Of a DNA stretch of 64,000 bases, positions 35,790 through 43,771 are shown in pieces; within the stretch, counting starts at the first letter, position 1, and the number at the start of each line of letters is the position of its first letter. Under the pieces are notes generated by a model. The model was not told where the DNA came from and ran no database searches. It saw only the letters and a program-made list of their open reading frames with translations. Source of the DNA: Blastococcus capsensis (lineage in GTDB: Bacteria; Actinomycetota; Actinomycetes; Mycobacteriales; Geodermatophilaceae); contig NZ_JASNNW010000013.1 in assembly GCF_030165005.1 (NCBI RefSeq), forward strand, positions 48,642-112,641, read 5' to 3'. A program made the position numbers and the translations under genes.

Positions 35790-36200
35790 GGGCTGATGAA
35801 GCGGACCGCCGGCTGTCCAGCCCGGAACGGCCAGGTCGATCTCGAGGGAGCGCCGGACGACGGCGGTCCACGTCTCCCGGGTCCTTGCGCTCAGCTCGAA
35901 GGTCGCGATCCCGGTCTGGGTGACCACCAGTGACGCCGTCCCTTGGCCTTCGGCTCCCTCGTGACGACGATCGACGACCCGTCCCGGGCGCTGGTCCGCC
36001 AGGTGATCCGCCGGTCGGTGCCGCTCACCCGGGGTTCGCCGTCGACGATCGACTGCACGGTCTCGTCCTGGACGCCGATACCGGCCACGAACCGCAGCCA
36101 CTCGTCCCACGTCCGGTGGGTGGCCCGCTCGATCGGCCCGATGCGGGAATTGCCTGCCCTGCCGGCTCCTCTGCCGCACCGCGGCGTCCGCGTCGTGCGG
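35790..36200 (-). pseudogene. Frameshifted remnant of an unknown gene
   Basis: On the minus strand one frame reads IGPIERATHRTWDEWLRFVA... to VVTREPKAKG and then loses sense. The adjacent frame continues sensibly with TASLVVTQTGIATFELSART and RETWTAVVRRSLEIDL. The shift lies near 35950. Neither part has a convincing start. Family not recognised; the WDEWLRF motif is reminiscent of short DUF4287-like modules but this is weak. Confidence 0.4.
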
Positions 36201-36230
36201 AGCCCGCGGTACCGCAGCGAAGGATCCCGC

Positions 36231-36467
36231 TCAGCCGGCGATGCGCGCACACTCCTCGCAACGCGACAGGACACCGTCCGACGCCCAGTCGGAGGTGGCG
36301 GTGGCGGTGACCAGGACGCCGCACACCGACGAGTCCAGCCCGTCCACCACCGGCCTCGCAACCGCGTGGACGACGCCGACCAGCGGATCCGCACCGCGGT
36401 CCTCCGGTCGGAGATCGCGTCCGATCCACCCGACGCCGGTACCGGTCACGAAGAGGCTTGCGGTCAT
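36231..36467 (-). CDS. Small Cys-containing protein, 78 aa
   Basis: Starts at ATG 36467; no strong ribosome site. The C-terminus VCGVLVTATATSDWASDGVL then SRCEECARIAG has a CxxC plus an upstream Cys, suggestive of a small metal-binding protein, and the composition is coding-like. Function unknown. It lies beside a decayed gene, so it could also be a remnant. Confidence 0.45.
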   Translation of the reverse strand: MTASLFVTGTGVGWIGRDLRPEDRGADPLVGVVHAVARPVVDGLDSSVCGVLVTATATSDWASDGVLSRCEECARIAG

Positions 36468-36540
36468 GCGGACAGAGTGACCGTCGCACACGACGACTGC
36501 GTGACGGCTCTACGAAGAATTGGCGAGCGGTCGACGGCCG

Positions 36541-37080
36541 TCAGCCCGTCCGGGCCGGCCGGTACACCAGGTGCAGCACGCCCGTCGGGAGCGCCTCCGA
36601 GGAGACCAGCTCCAGGGGTGCACGGCCCAGCTCGTCGGTCCAGCGGCGCTCTCCGGAGACGACGATCGGGTCGACCAGCAGCACCAGCTCGTCCAGCAGA
36701 CCGGCCTCGAGCAGCGAGCGGACGGTGGCCAGGCTGCCGGACATCCCGATGGTGCCCTCGGTGCGCTCCTTGAGGGCGCGCACCTCGTCCAGGTCGTGCA
36801 GCACGGTGGTGCCCGACCAGTCCGAGCTCTCCAGCGTCGTCGACAGCACGTACTTCGGGATGGGGTTGATGAAGTCGGCGAACTCGTCGGTGTCGTTGCC
36901 GGGCCAGTACTGCGACCACTGGTCGTGCAGCACGCGGCCCATCAGGTAGGCCTCGCACCGGTCGGTGTGCCGGTCCACCGCCTTGCCCATCGCCTCGTCG
37001 AAGTACGGGAAGTGCCACTGGTCGGGCCGCTCGGCCGAGCCGTCGACGGTGGTGAACAGCGAGGCGGCGATGTGTCCCAC
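36541..37080 (-). CDS. Dihydrofolate reductase-family (RibD C-terminal-like) protein
   Basis: 179 aa. Typical stand-alone family member: GHIAASLFTTVDGSAERPDQ, YLMGRVLHDQWSQYWPG, KYVLSTTLESSDWSGTTVLH, GTIGMSGSLATVRSLLEAGL and LDELVLLVDPIVV. These proteins share the NADPH-binding fold of RibD reductase; most act as reductases of unknown substrate. The ATG at 37080 is preceded by GGAGAAT. Confidence 0.88.
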   Translation of the reverse strand: MGHIAASLFTTVDGSAERPDQWHFPYFDEAMGKAVDRHTDRCEAYLMGRVLHDQWSQYWPGNDTDEFADFINPIPKYVLSTTLESSDWSGTTVLHDLDEVRALKERTEGTIGMSGSLATVRSLLEAGLLDELVLLVDPIVVSGERRWTDELGRAPLELVSSEALPTGVLHLVYRPARTG

Positions 37081-37230
37081 GGGATTCTCCTTCGGTGCAG
37101 CGGTTCGTCGGGAAGTAGACCGGGCCGCGGCCCGTAACTCATCGCACCGGCGCGCTCGCCGCTCCCGCGTACTCCGGGCAGGGTAGGGGCGGGCGGTCGA
37201 GAAGCGGCCGCCCGCATCGAGGAGGTCTGC

Positions 37231-37683
37231 GTGTCCCGTCCCCCCTTCCCGCCGTTCACGCTCGAGACCGCCCGCCAGAAGGTGCAGGCCGCCGAGGACG
37301 GGTGGAACACCCGCGACCCGGAGAAGGTGTCGCTGGCCTACACCGAGGACACCGTGTGGCGGAACCGGGAGGAGTTCCTGCGAGGCCGGGAGGAGGTGGT
37401 CGCCTTCCTGACCCGCAAGTGGGAGCGCGAGCGCGACTACGCCCTGCGCAAGGAGCTGTGGGCCTTCACCGGCGACCGGATCGCCGTCCGCTTCCAGTAC
37501 GAGTGGCAGGACGCCGGCGGCGGCACCTGGCGCTCCTACGGCAACGAGCAGTGGGAGTTCGCCCCCGACGGACTCATGCGCCGGCGCGAGGCGAGCATCA
37601 ACGACGTGCCCATCGCACCGGAGGAGCGCTGGATCCTCGGCCCGCGCGAGGACGGCGACCGGACGCCGCTGCCGCTGCGCTGA
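37231..37683 (+). CDS. NTF2-like protein (DUF1348 / nuclear transport factor 2 family)
   Basis: 150 aa from GTG 37231 with GAGGAGG upstream. [40 protein letters not shown] and [20 protein letters not shown] followed by INDVPI are the family blocks. A single soluble cone-shaped domain, substrate unknown, often stress-associated. Confidence 0.9.
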   Translation: MSRPPFPPFTLETARQKVQAAEDGWNTRDPEKVSLAYTEDTVWRNREEFLRGREEVVAFLTRKWERERDYALRKELWAFTGDRIAVRFQYEWQDAGGGTWRSYGNEQWEFAPDGLMRRREASINDVPIAPEERWILGPREDGDRTPLPLR

Positions 37684-37696
37684 CGCGCCGGCCGCG

Positions 37697-38119
37697 CTAT
37701 CCGAGGTGGTCCGACAGCCGGACGAAGCGGAACCCGGCTGCCGCCATGCGGGGCAGCGCGGCCGCCACGCCCTGTGCGGTGCCGCTGGCCGGCGGGTTCA
37801 GATGCCCGATGACGATCGATCCGGGCGATGCCGACTGCAGCGCGGCGGCCACCTGCTGCGCTCCGGACGTCGCACCGGCATCACCGTTGACGTCAAGTTG
37901 ACCACCGTCTCACCGAGGTCCCGCGCGATCCGGACGGCGACCTCGTCGTAGTGCGCCGTGCCCCAGGAAGAGCGTGGCCGGCGTCCGGGTCGTCCGCAGC
38001 ACCTCGACGAGGGCAGCCTCGTAGCCGCTGCCGCGCGCGCCGCCACACGCGTCGAAGGTCAGGGCGACGACCCGGTCCCGCGTCGACAGCCGAGCGTCCG
38101 GCGCGCGCCCCCGTGCCAT
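37697..38119 (-). pseudogene. Polysaccharide deacetylase pseudogene (internal deletion and frameshifts)
   Basis: On the minus strand the NodB start motif RVVALTFDACGG and TPATLFL lie in one frame. GTAHYDEVAVRIARDLGETV lies in the next, and VNGDAGATSGAQQVAAALQS through GFRFVRLSDHLG (stop at 37697) in the third. ATLFL abuts GTAHYDE directly, so ~60-70 residues with the central His-x3-His metal site are missing. At least two frame changes and this deletion make it non-functional. The 5' limit is uncertain. Confidence 0.8.
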
Positions 38120-38276
38120 CGCCGAACCGAGGACCCGGTCGGGCCGCTGCACGGAATATGCCTCCGGATCCCGCGTGCGCGACGCCGGCCGGCCCGGCGG
38201 GAACCCGCATCGTGCCGCCGCGACGGCCGGTGCGTCACGATGGGCACTCCTACCTCGACCGCAACGGAGCACCGAC

Positions 38277-38897
38277 GTGACCGTCCCCTTCGAGAACCAG
38301 CCGCCGGCGCCCATGGTCGTGCCCCGATTCTTCGTCGCCCAGCGGGTCACCTTCATGGTCAACCGCTACGAGATCCGGGTGGCCGACTCCGACGGCAACG
38401 AGGGCCCCCTCATGGCCCTGGCCGAGCAGAAGCGCATGAAGCTGCGCGAGGAGGTCGTCTTCTTCGCCGACGAGTCCAAGAGCCGGCGGGTGTTCTCGTT
38501 CAGGGCCCGGCAGCGGCTGGACGTCGGGGCCGAGCACGACGTCTTCGACGAGTACGGCCGGCCCATCGGCTACTTCCGCAAGCAGTTCGGGGCCAGCCTG
38601 CTGCGCTCCACCTGGAACCTCTCGGCCCCGGGCGTGGAGGCCGTCGGGCAGGAGCGGAACCAGCTCATCGCCGTGCTGCGCCGGGTCTGGAACTTCATCC
38701 CGTTCCTCAACAACATTCCCGTGCCGTTCGTCTTCCACTTCGACTTCACCGACACCCGGAGCGGTGCGCCGGTCCTGAGCAGCCAGAAGCGGGTCGCCCT
38801 CCGCGACCGCTACACCGTCACCGTGCCCGACCCGCGGCTGGACTTCCGCGTCGCGGCGTCCATGGCGGTGGCCCTGGACGCGCTGCAGAGCCGCTGA
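38277..38897 (+). CDS. LURP-one-related / scramblase-like protein
   Basis: 206 aa from GTG 38277 (GGAG upstream). RFFVAQRVTFMVNRYEIRVA, DVFDEYGRPIGYFRKQFGAS and a closing FDFTDTRSG...KRVALRDRYTVTVPDPRLDF resemble the LURP-one/Tubby-like beta barrel. The Phe/Leu-rich stretch IPFLNNIPVPFVFHFDFTD may contact membrane. Function unknown; possibly lipid-associated. Confidence 0.7.
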   Translation: MTVPFENQPPAPMVVPRFFVAQRVTFMVNRYEIRVADSDGNEGPLMALAEQKRMKLREEVVFFADESKSRRVFSFRARQRLDVGAEHDVFDEYGRPIGYFRKQFGASLLRSTWNLSAPGVEAVGQERNQLIAVLRRVWNFIPFLNNIPVPFVFHFDFTDTRSGAPVLSSQKRVALRDRYTVTVPDPRLDFRVAASMAVALDALQSR

Positions 38898-38915
38898 CCG
38901 CAGCCTGACGACGGA

Positions 38916-38961
38916 GTGCGCGCACGCCCGGTTCCAGGCCTGGAACGGGGCGTGCGCGCAC
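38916..38961. terminator. 46-bp near-perfect palindrome
   Basis: Two 23-base arms meeting at AGG|CCT with no loop and only one mismatch; each arm begins or ends with GTGCGCGCAC. It lies 19 bases after the LURP-one gene and 70 bases before the luciferase-family gene. Probably a terminator; as DNA it could form a cruciform or bind a dimeric protein. Confidence 0.65.
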
Positions 38962-39029
38962 GCACTGGCGGGAAGGAGCCGGCCACGTCGGGCGTTGCGC
39001 AGGACAACCGATCCGAGAGGCCCGCGCGC

Positions 39030-40019
39030 ATGAGCATTCCCTTGTCCGTCCTCGACCTGGCACCGATCCCGCGCGGGGAGACCGCGAGCAGCGCCATCGC
39101 CGCCAGCGTGGCCCTCGCCCGGCGCGCGGAGGAGCACGGCTACGAGCGGGTCTGGTACGCCGAGCACCACAACATGCCGCGGATCGCGTCGTCGGCCACC
39201 AGCGTGCTCATCTCCCACGTGGGCGCGCAGACCAGCAGCATCCGGCTGGGCGCCGGTGGCGTCATGCTGCCCAACCACTCGCCGCTCACCATCGCCGAGC
39301 AGTTCGGCACCCTCGACGCGATGTACCCGGGTCGCATCGACCTGGGGCTCGGCCGCGCCCCGGGCAGCGACCAGAACACCATGTACGCGCTGCGCCGCGA
39401 CCCGCGCTCGGCCGACACGTTCCCGCAGGACGTGCTGGAGCTGCAGGCCTACCTCGCGGGGGAGTCCCGCGTGCCCGGGGTCGACGCCATCCCCGGCAGG
39501 GGTTCCCACGTGCCGCTCTACATCCTCGGCTCCTCGATGTTCGGCGCCACGCTGGCCGCCGCCCTGGGCCTGCCCTACGCCTTCGCCTCGCACTTCGCGC
39601 CGGCCATGCTCGAGCCCGCCGTCGCCGCCTACCGCCGGGAGTTCGAGCCCTCGGCCCAGCTCGCCCGCCCCCACGTCATCGCCGGCGTGAACGTCGTCGC
39701 CGCCGACAGCACCGCGGCCGCCCAGGAGCAGCTCGCCGCCGTCCGGCGCAACCTGGCCATCGGACTGTTCGGCCGGGGCCAGGCGCTCACCGACGAGCAG
39801 GCCGACCAGCTGCTCGCCCAGGGCGCCGGGCAGCACGTGAGCACGATGCTCACCCACACCGCCGTCGGTACCCCGGCGCAGGTGCGGGAGCACCTCGAGG
39901 GCTTCGTGCAGGTCGCCGACGCCGACGAGCTGATCGTCGCCCACCAGTCGGGGTCCCTGGAGGGCCGGCTGCGGTCGGTGCAGCTGCTGGCCGAGGCGAT
40001 GGAGCCGGTCACGGTATGA
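39030..40019 (+). CDS. LLM-class (luciferase-family) flavin-dependent oxidoreductase
   Basis: 329 aa. [40 protein letters not shown] and [20 protein letters not shown] then [14 protein letters not shown] are the hallmark of the 'MsnO8/YhbW' subgroup. FMN or F420 dependent; substrate not predictable. The longer upstream frame runs through the palindrome and is rejected; ATG 39030 is preceded by GAGAGG. Confidence 0.92.
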   Translation: MSIPLSVLDLAPIPRGETASSAIAASVALARRAEEHGYERVWYAEHHNMPRIASSATSVLISHVGAQTSSIRLGAGGVMLPNHSPLTIAEQFGTLDAMYPGRIDLGLGRAPGSDQNTMYALRRDPRSADTFPQDVLELQAYLAGESRVPGVDAIPGRGSHVPLYILGSSMFGATLAAALGLPYAFASHFAPAMLEPAVAAYRREFEPSAQLARPHVIAGVNVVAADSTAAAQEQLAAVRRNLAIGLFGRGQALTDEQADQLLAQGAGQHVSTMLTHTAVGTPAQVREHLEGFVQVADADELIVAHQSGSLEGRLRSVQLLAEAMEPVTV

Positions 40020-40065
40020 CCGCCCCGTGTTTCGGCACCCCGGGAGCCGCGGGTAGCTCGCGGCG

Positions 40066-40971
40066 GTGACCTACTCGATCGTGGCCCGCGACCCGGAAAC
40101 CGGGGAGATGGGCGTCGCCACCCAGTCCCAGGCATTCGCGGTCGGCAACAGCGTCCCCTTCGCGCTACCCGGTCACGGGGTGATCGCCACCCAGTCGATG
40201 GCCGAGCCGATGTACGGCTCGGTCGGCCTGGACCTGCTGCAGGGTGGGTTCACCGCGCAGGAGGTGCTGACCGCGCTCAGCAGCGTCGACCCGCAGCCCG
40301 AGCGCCGGCAGGTCGCCGTGCTGGGGGTGGCCGGTGACTTCGCGGCCTACACCGGCACGAGCTGCGTCGACGACGCCGGCCACCTGGAGGGGGACAACTG
40401 CGTCGCCCTGGCCAACATGGCCAGCTCGCCGGCGGTGTGGGAGGCGATGGTCGAGCGGTTCGAGGGGTCGGCCGGCCCCCTGGCGCAGCGGCTGCTCAGC
40501 GCACTGGTGGCGGGGGAGGAGGCGGGCGGCGACTTCCGGGGACGGCGGTCGGCCGCGATCATGGTCGTCCGTGCCACCACGACCGGCCGGCCCTGGCACG
40601 ACATGGTGGTCGACCTGCGCGTGGACGACTCGCCGGATCCGCTCGGCGTGCTGGCGGACCTCACGGTCACCCGCGCCCGCTACCAGGACGTCGTCCGCGC
40701 GTTCCAGATGGCCATCGACGGCGACCCGGTGACCGCCGACCGCGAGCTGGAGCTGCTGCGCCCCATGGACCCCGTCACCGAGCCGGACCAGCTGATGTGG
40801 CGGGCCGTCGTCGCGGCGCTGGCCGGCCGGGAGGACGCCGCCCGCGAGATGCTGGTCGAGCTGGCCGCCTCGGCACCGCAGTTCCTGGAGGCGGCCACCC
40901 GCTTCGGCAAGGCCGGGCTGATGCCGGCCGACGTCGTGGAGCGGATCATGCCGCCCGTGCCCGCCCGGTGA
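40066..40971 (+). CDS. DUF1028-family protein (Ntn-hydrolase-like)
   Basis: 301 aa from GTG 40066. MTYSIVARDPETGEMGVATQ, SQAFAVGNSVPFALPGHGVI and TALSSVDPQPERRQVAVLGV followed by YTGTSCVDDAGHLEGDNCVA define DUF1028. The C-terminal ~80 residues are helical, with a peptidoglycan-binding or TPR-like look (AVVAALAGREDAAREMLVEL). Often found beside transport or amino-acid catabolic genes; function uncharacterised. Confidence 0.88.
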   Translation: MTYSIVARDPETGEMGVATQSQAFAVGNSVPFALPGHGVIATQSMAEPMYGSVGLDLLQGGFTAQEVLTALSSVDPQPERRQVAVLGVAGDFAAYTGTSCVDDAGHLEGDNCVALANMASSPAVWEAMVERFEGSAGPLAQRLLSALVAGEEAGGDFRGRRSAAIMVVRATTTGRPWHDMVVDLRVDDSPDPLGVLADLTVTRARYQDVVRAFQMAIDGDPVTADRELELLRPMDPVTEPDQLMWRAVVAALAGREDAAREMLVELAASAPQFLEAATRFGKAGLMPADVVERIMPPVPAR

Positions 40972-40978
40972 CCCGCGG

Positions 40979-43534
40979 TCAGACCATGCGCAGGCCGGCC
41001 CGGCCCGGCGCGGCCCGACGGCCGGTCAGCCAGCCGGGGAGGTCCTCGACCGGCATGGGCCGGGCCAGGTGCCAGCCCTGCACGAGGTCGCAGCCCATCG
41101 ACCGGAGCAGGTCCCAGGTCGCCTGGTCCTCCACGCCCTCGGCGACGACGTCCAGCCCGAGGTGTCTGCCCAGGTCCACGATGGCCCGCACGATCGCCAC
41201 GTTCTCGCCGTCGCCGCGCAGGGCGGCGACGAAGCTCCGGTCGATCTTGACCTCCTGCACGGGGAGCCGCTGCAGGTAGGACAGCGACGAGTACCCGGTC
41301 CCGAAGTCGTCGATCGACAGCCGGACGCCGAGCGCGCGGAGCTGGTCCAGGAGCGCGACGGCACGGCCGGGATCGGCCATGACCGAGCTCTCGGTCACCT
41401 CCAGCGTGAGCCGGTCGGCCGGGACGCCGTAGCGCAGCAGCAGCCCGGCGACCTCGTCGACCAGCGCCGGGTCCTGCAGGCTCCGGGTGGACAGGTTCAC
41501 CGCGACGCCGAGGTCGTGGCCGTCCGCCCGCCACTGCGCGCACGCGGCCAGCGAGGCGTCGAGCACGCGGGTGGTGAGCAGCCCGATGAGGCCGCTGCGC
41601 TCGGCCACGGACACGAAGTCGTCCGGCGGCACCCAACCGCGCTCGGGGTGCTCCCAGCGGACCAGCGCCTCCACGCCGACGACCCGGCCCGAGGCGAGCT
41701 CGCCCTTCGGCTGGACGTGCACGACCACCGAGCCGTCGTGCAGGGCCGCGCGCAGCTCGGACACCAGCGTCAGCCGCCGCGGGCTGGTGGCGTGCAGGTC
41801 GGGCTCGTAGAGGCGCATGCCGCCGGTGGAGGACTTGGCGTCGTACATCGCCAGGTCGGCGCACTTCAGCAGTGCCGCCGTGTCCGATGCGTGCGCCGGA
41901 GCAAGCGCGATCCCGATCGAGGCCCCGATCTCCACCGCCAGGCCGTCCAGCGGCACCGGTAGCTCGAACGCTTGCAGCAGGGCGCGGGCGATCCGGAAGG
42001 CGTGGTCCTCGTCGGCGGTCCCGGGCAGCAGGACGGCGAACTCGTCGCCGCCCAGCCGGGCCACCGAGCCCGCCGCGCCCACGGCTGAGGTGAGCCGGGT
42101 GCCGACCTCGACGAGCAGCGCGTCGCCCTGGTGGTGGCCTAGGGTGTCGTTGACCTCCTTGAACTCGTCGAGGTCGAGGATCATGACCGACGCCCCGGCC
42201 GCCCGGCCGGCGGCCACCTCCGCCAGCGCGTCGGTCACCGCACGCTGCAGGTGGGTGCGGTTGGGCAGCCCGGTCAGGGCGTCGTGCAGGGCGTCGTGGC
42301 GCAGGCGGCCGATCAGCTCGTCGTTGCGCAGCGCCACCCCCGCGTGGTTGGCGACGGTCTCCAGGAGCAGGACGGCGTCGCCGTCGAAGGTGCGCACGTC
42401 GCCCAGCCGGTCGCCCACCACCAGCGCGCCCTCGAGGTCGGCCGAGCCGCTGAGCGGGACGACGACCGCATCCCGCATCCCGAGGGACGCCAGCTGCCTG
42501 CGGGCCTGCGGGTCGCGGGTGCCGCGGGGCAGCAGCACCGGCCGGCCGCCATGGGTCACGAGGTCGGTCACCCACCCGGCCGAGTTCGCGTCCTCGTCCT
42601 CGTGGCGACGGAGCTCACCAGCGGGGTCCAGGCCCACCCGGGTGACCACGCCCTCCGCGGTGGGCGCGAAGGCGATCATCGCCTGCTCGCAGGACAGCAG
42701 GTTCCGGGCCTCGGTGAGCACGTCGGCCAGCAGGTCGCCGTTCTCGGGGGTCGCGCTCACCGCCTGGCTGAACCGGTACAGCCGCTCCAGGTTGAGGTGC
42801 CGCTCGGCCAGGGCGGCGTAGCTGCGGAAGGCCAGCAGGACCAGCGCGCCGCAGACCGCGAGCAACCACCCCGCCGTCGGCGACGCGGTCAGGGTGAGCA
42901 CGGCCATGAGGCTCAGGGTGGTGCCGATGAGCGGCCGTACCAGCGAGCCGGCGTCCGACAGGAGCGAGCGCAGGTCGACCCCGCCGTCGTAGGCGGCGAT
43001 GACCGCGCTGACCGCTACGGCCCCGAGGACGTCGACGGCCAGCGTGGCCACGTAAGCGGCCAGCCAGGTGGCCGGTCCCGGGAAGCCGCTGTCCGGTGCG
43101 AGGGCGTGGAACAGCGCGAGCGCCAGGCTCGTCTCACCGGTGAGGAGGGCGAGGTTGAAGAGGAACTTCGTCGGCGGCGTCCGGCGGTACGCGAGCATCG
43201 CCACCACGCCGCCCACCACCTGCCCGGCGACGACCGCGAGCGGTGCGGCGAAGAACATCCCCAGGACCAGCGGGATCTCGCTGAACGAGATCGTCCGCGC
43301 TTCCCGGCGGGTCTGGACGTGCAGGACGAACGCGTCGGTGGCGGCGACGCCCAGCGCGATCGCCCACCAGGGCAGTTCGATCCCCGGCAGGAACGGGCCA
43401 CGGCCCACGAGACCGGGAGCCAGCAGCACCGCCAGGGCGACGAGGGCGACCATGAGGACCGCCAGGCACAGGGTGCGGGCGCGCCTGCCCAGCCCGCCGG
43501 CGGGGACCTGCGGTGCGGTCGCCTCGCTGGCCAC
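40979..43534 (-). CDS. Membrane GAF-GGDEF-EAL cyclic-di-GMP protein
   Basis: 851 aa from GTG 43534 with GGAGGG upstream. Several N-terminal transmembrane helices form a MASE-like sensor (residues ~20-230), then a GAF-type region (~245-390; EQAMIAFAPTAEGVVTRVGL). The GGDEF domain (ALHDALTGLPNRTHLQRAVT; VARLGGDEFAVLLPG) keeps its catalytic motif but has no RxxD inhibitory site. The EAL domain keeps VGVEALVRWEHP, LEVTESSVM, SIDDFGTGYSSL and KIDRSF, so both cyclase and phosphodiesterase may be active. Divergent from a second GGDEF-EAL gene; a FliA-like promoter precedes it. Confidence 0.93.
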   Translation of the reverse strand: MASEATAPQVPAGGLGRRARTLCLAVLMVALVALAVLLAPGLVGRGPFLPGIELPWWAIALGVAATDAFVLHVQTRREARTISFSEIPLVLGMFFAAPLAVVAGQVVGGVVAMLAYRRTPPTKFLFNLALLTGETSLALALFHALAPDSGFPGPATWLAAYVATLAVDVLGAVAVSAVIAAYDGGVDLRSLLSDAGSLVRPLIGTTLSLMAVLTLTASPTAGWLLAVCGALVLLAFRSYAALAERHLNLERLYRFSQAVSATPENGDLLADVLTEARNLLSCEQAMIAFAPTAEGVVTRVGLDPAGELRRHEDEDANSAGWVTDLVTHGGRPVLLPRGTRDPQARRQLASLGMRDAVVVPLSGSADLEGALVVGDRLGDVRTFDGDAVLLLETVANHAGVALRNDELIGRLRHDALHDALTGLPNRTHLQRAVTDALAEVAAGRAAGASVMILDLDEFKEVNDTLGHHQGDALLVEVGTRLTSAVGAAGSVARLGGDEFAVLLPGTADEDHAFRIARALLQAFELPVPLDGLAVEIGASIGIALAPAHASDTAALLKCADLAMYDAKSSTGGMRLYEPDLHATSPRRLTLVSELRAALHDGSVVVHVQPKGELASGRVVGVEALVRWEHPERGWVPPDDFVSVAERSGLIGLLTTRVLDASLAACAQWRADGHDLGVAVNLSTRSLQDPALVDEVAGLLLRYGVPADRLTLEVTESSVMADPGRAVALLDQLRALGVRLSIDDFGTGYSSLSYLQRLPVQEVKIDRSFVAALRGDGENVAIVRAIVDLGRHLGLDVVAEGVEDQATWDLLRSMGCDLVQGWHLARPMPVEDLPGWLTGRRAAPGRAGLRMV

Positions 43535-43579
43535 GGTCCCTCCTTCCGCTCGCTCGTGCCCGGATGCTGATCCGATCGG

Positions 43580-43607
43580 TTGACGGCTCGCCGGCGCGCG
43601 AGCTGAA
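43580..43607 (-). promoter_or_regulatory. FliA-like promoter candidate upstream of the minus-strand GGDEF-EAL gene
   Basis: Minus strand TTCA (43607-43604), 16-base spacer, GCCGTCAA (43587-43580). Spacing equals that of the flagellin promoter candidate; the -35 is weaker. Confidence 0.35.
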
Positions 43608-43736
43608 CGGACCGTCACCCCTTCGGGCTGGTCACCCCCCCGGTGCCGGCACGCCGATGCGCCGGCCGGACGAGCCTGCGGTCTGTCGCACGTCGCTCCG
43701 ACGGGGGAGCCGGGCGTCGCGGGCGACGTCCAGCAC

Positions 43737-43764
43737 TGAAGTGCGATACGAAACCGGTCGATAC
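43737..43764 (+). promoter_or_regulatory. FliA-like promoter candidate giving a leaderless GGDEF-EAL transcript
   Basis: TGAA (43737-43740), 16-base spacer, GTCGATAC (43757-43764). The ATG at 43772 lies seven bases after the -10, where transcription should start, and no Shine-Dalgarno is present, which is consistent with a leaderless mRNA. Confidence 0.35.
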
Positions 43765-43771
43765 CTGTCCC

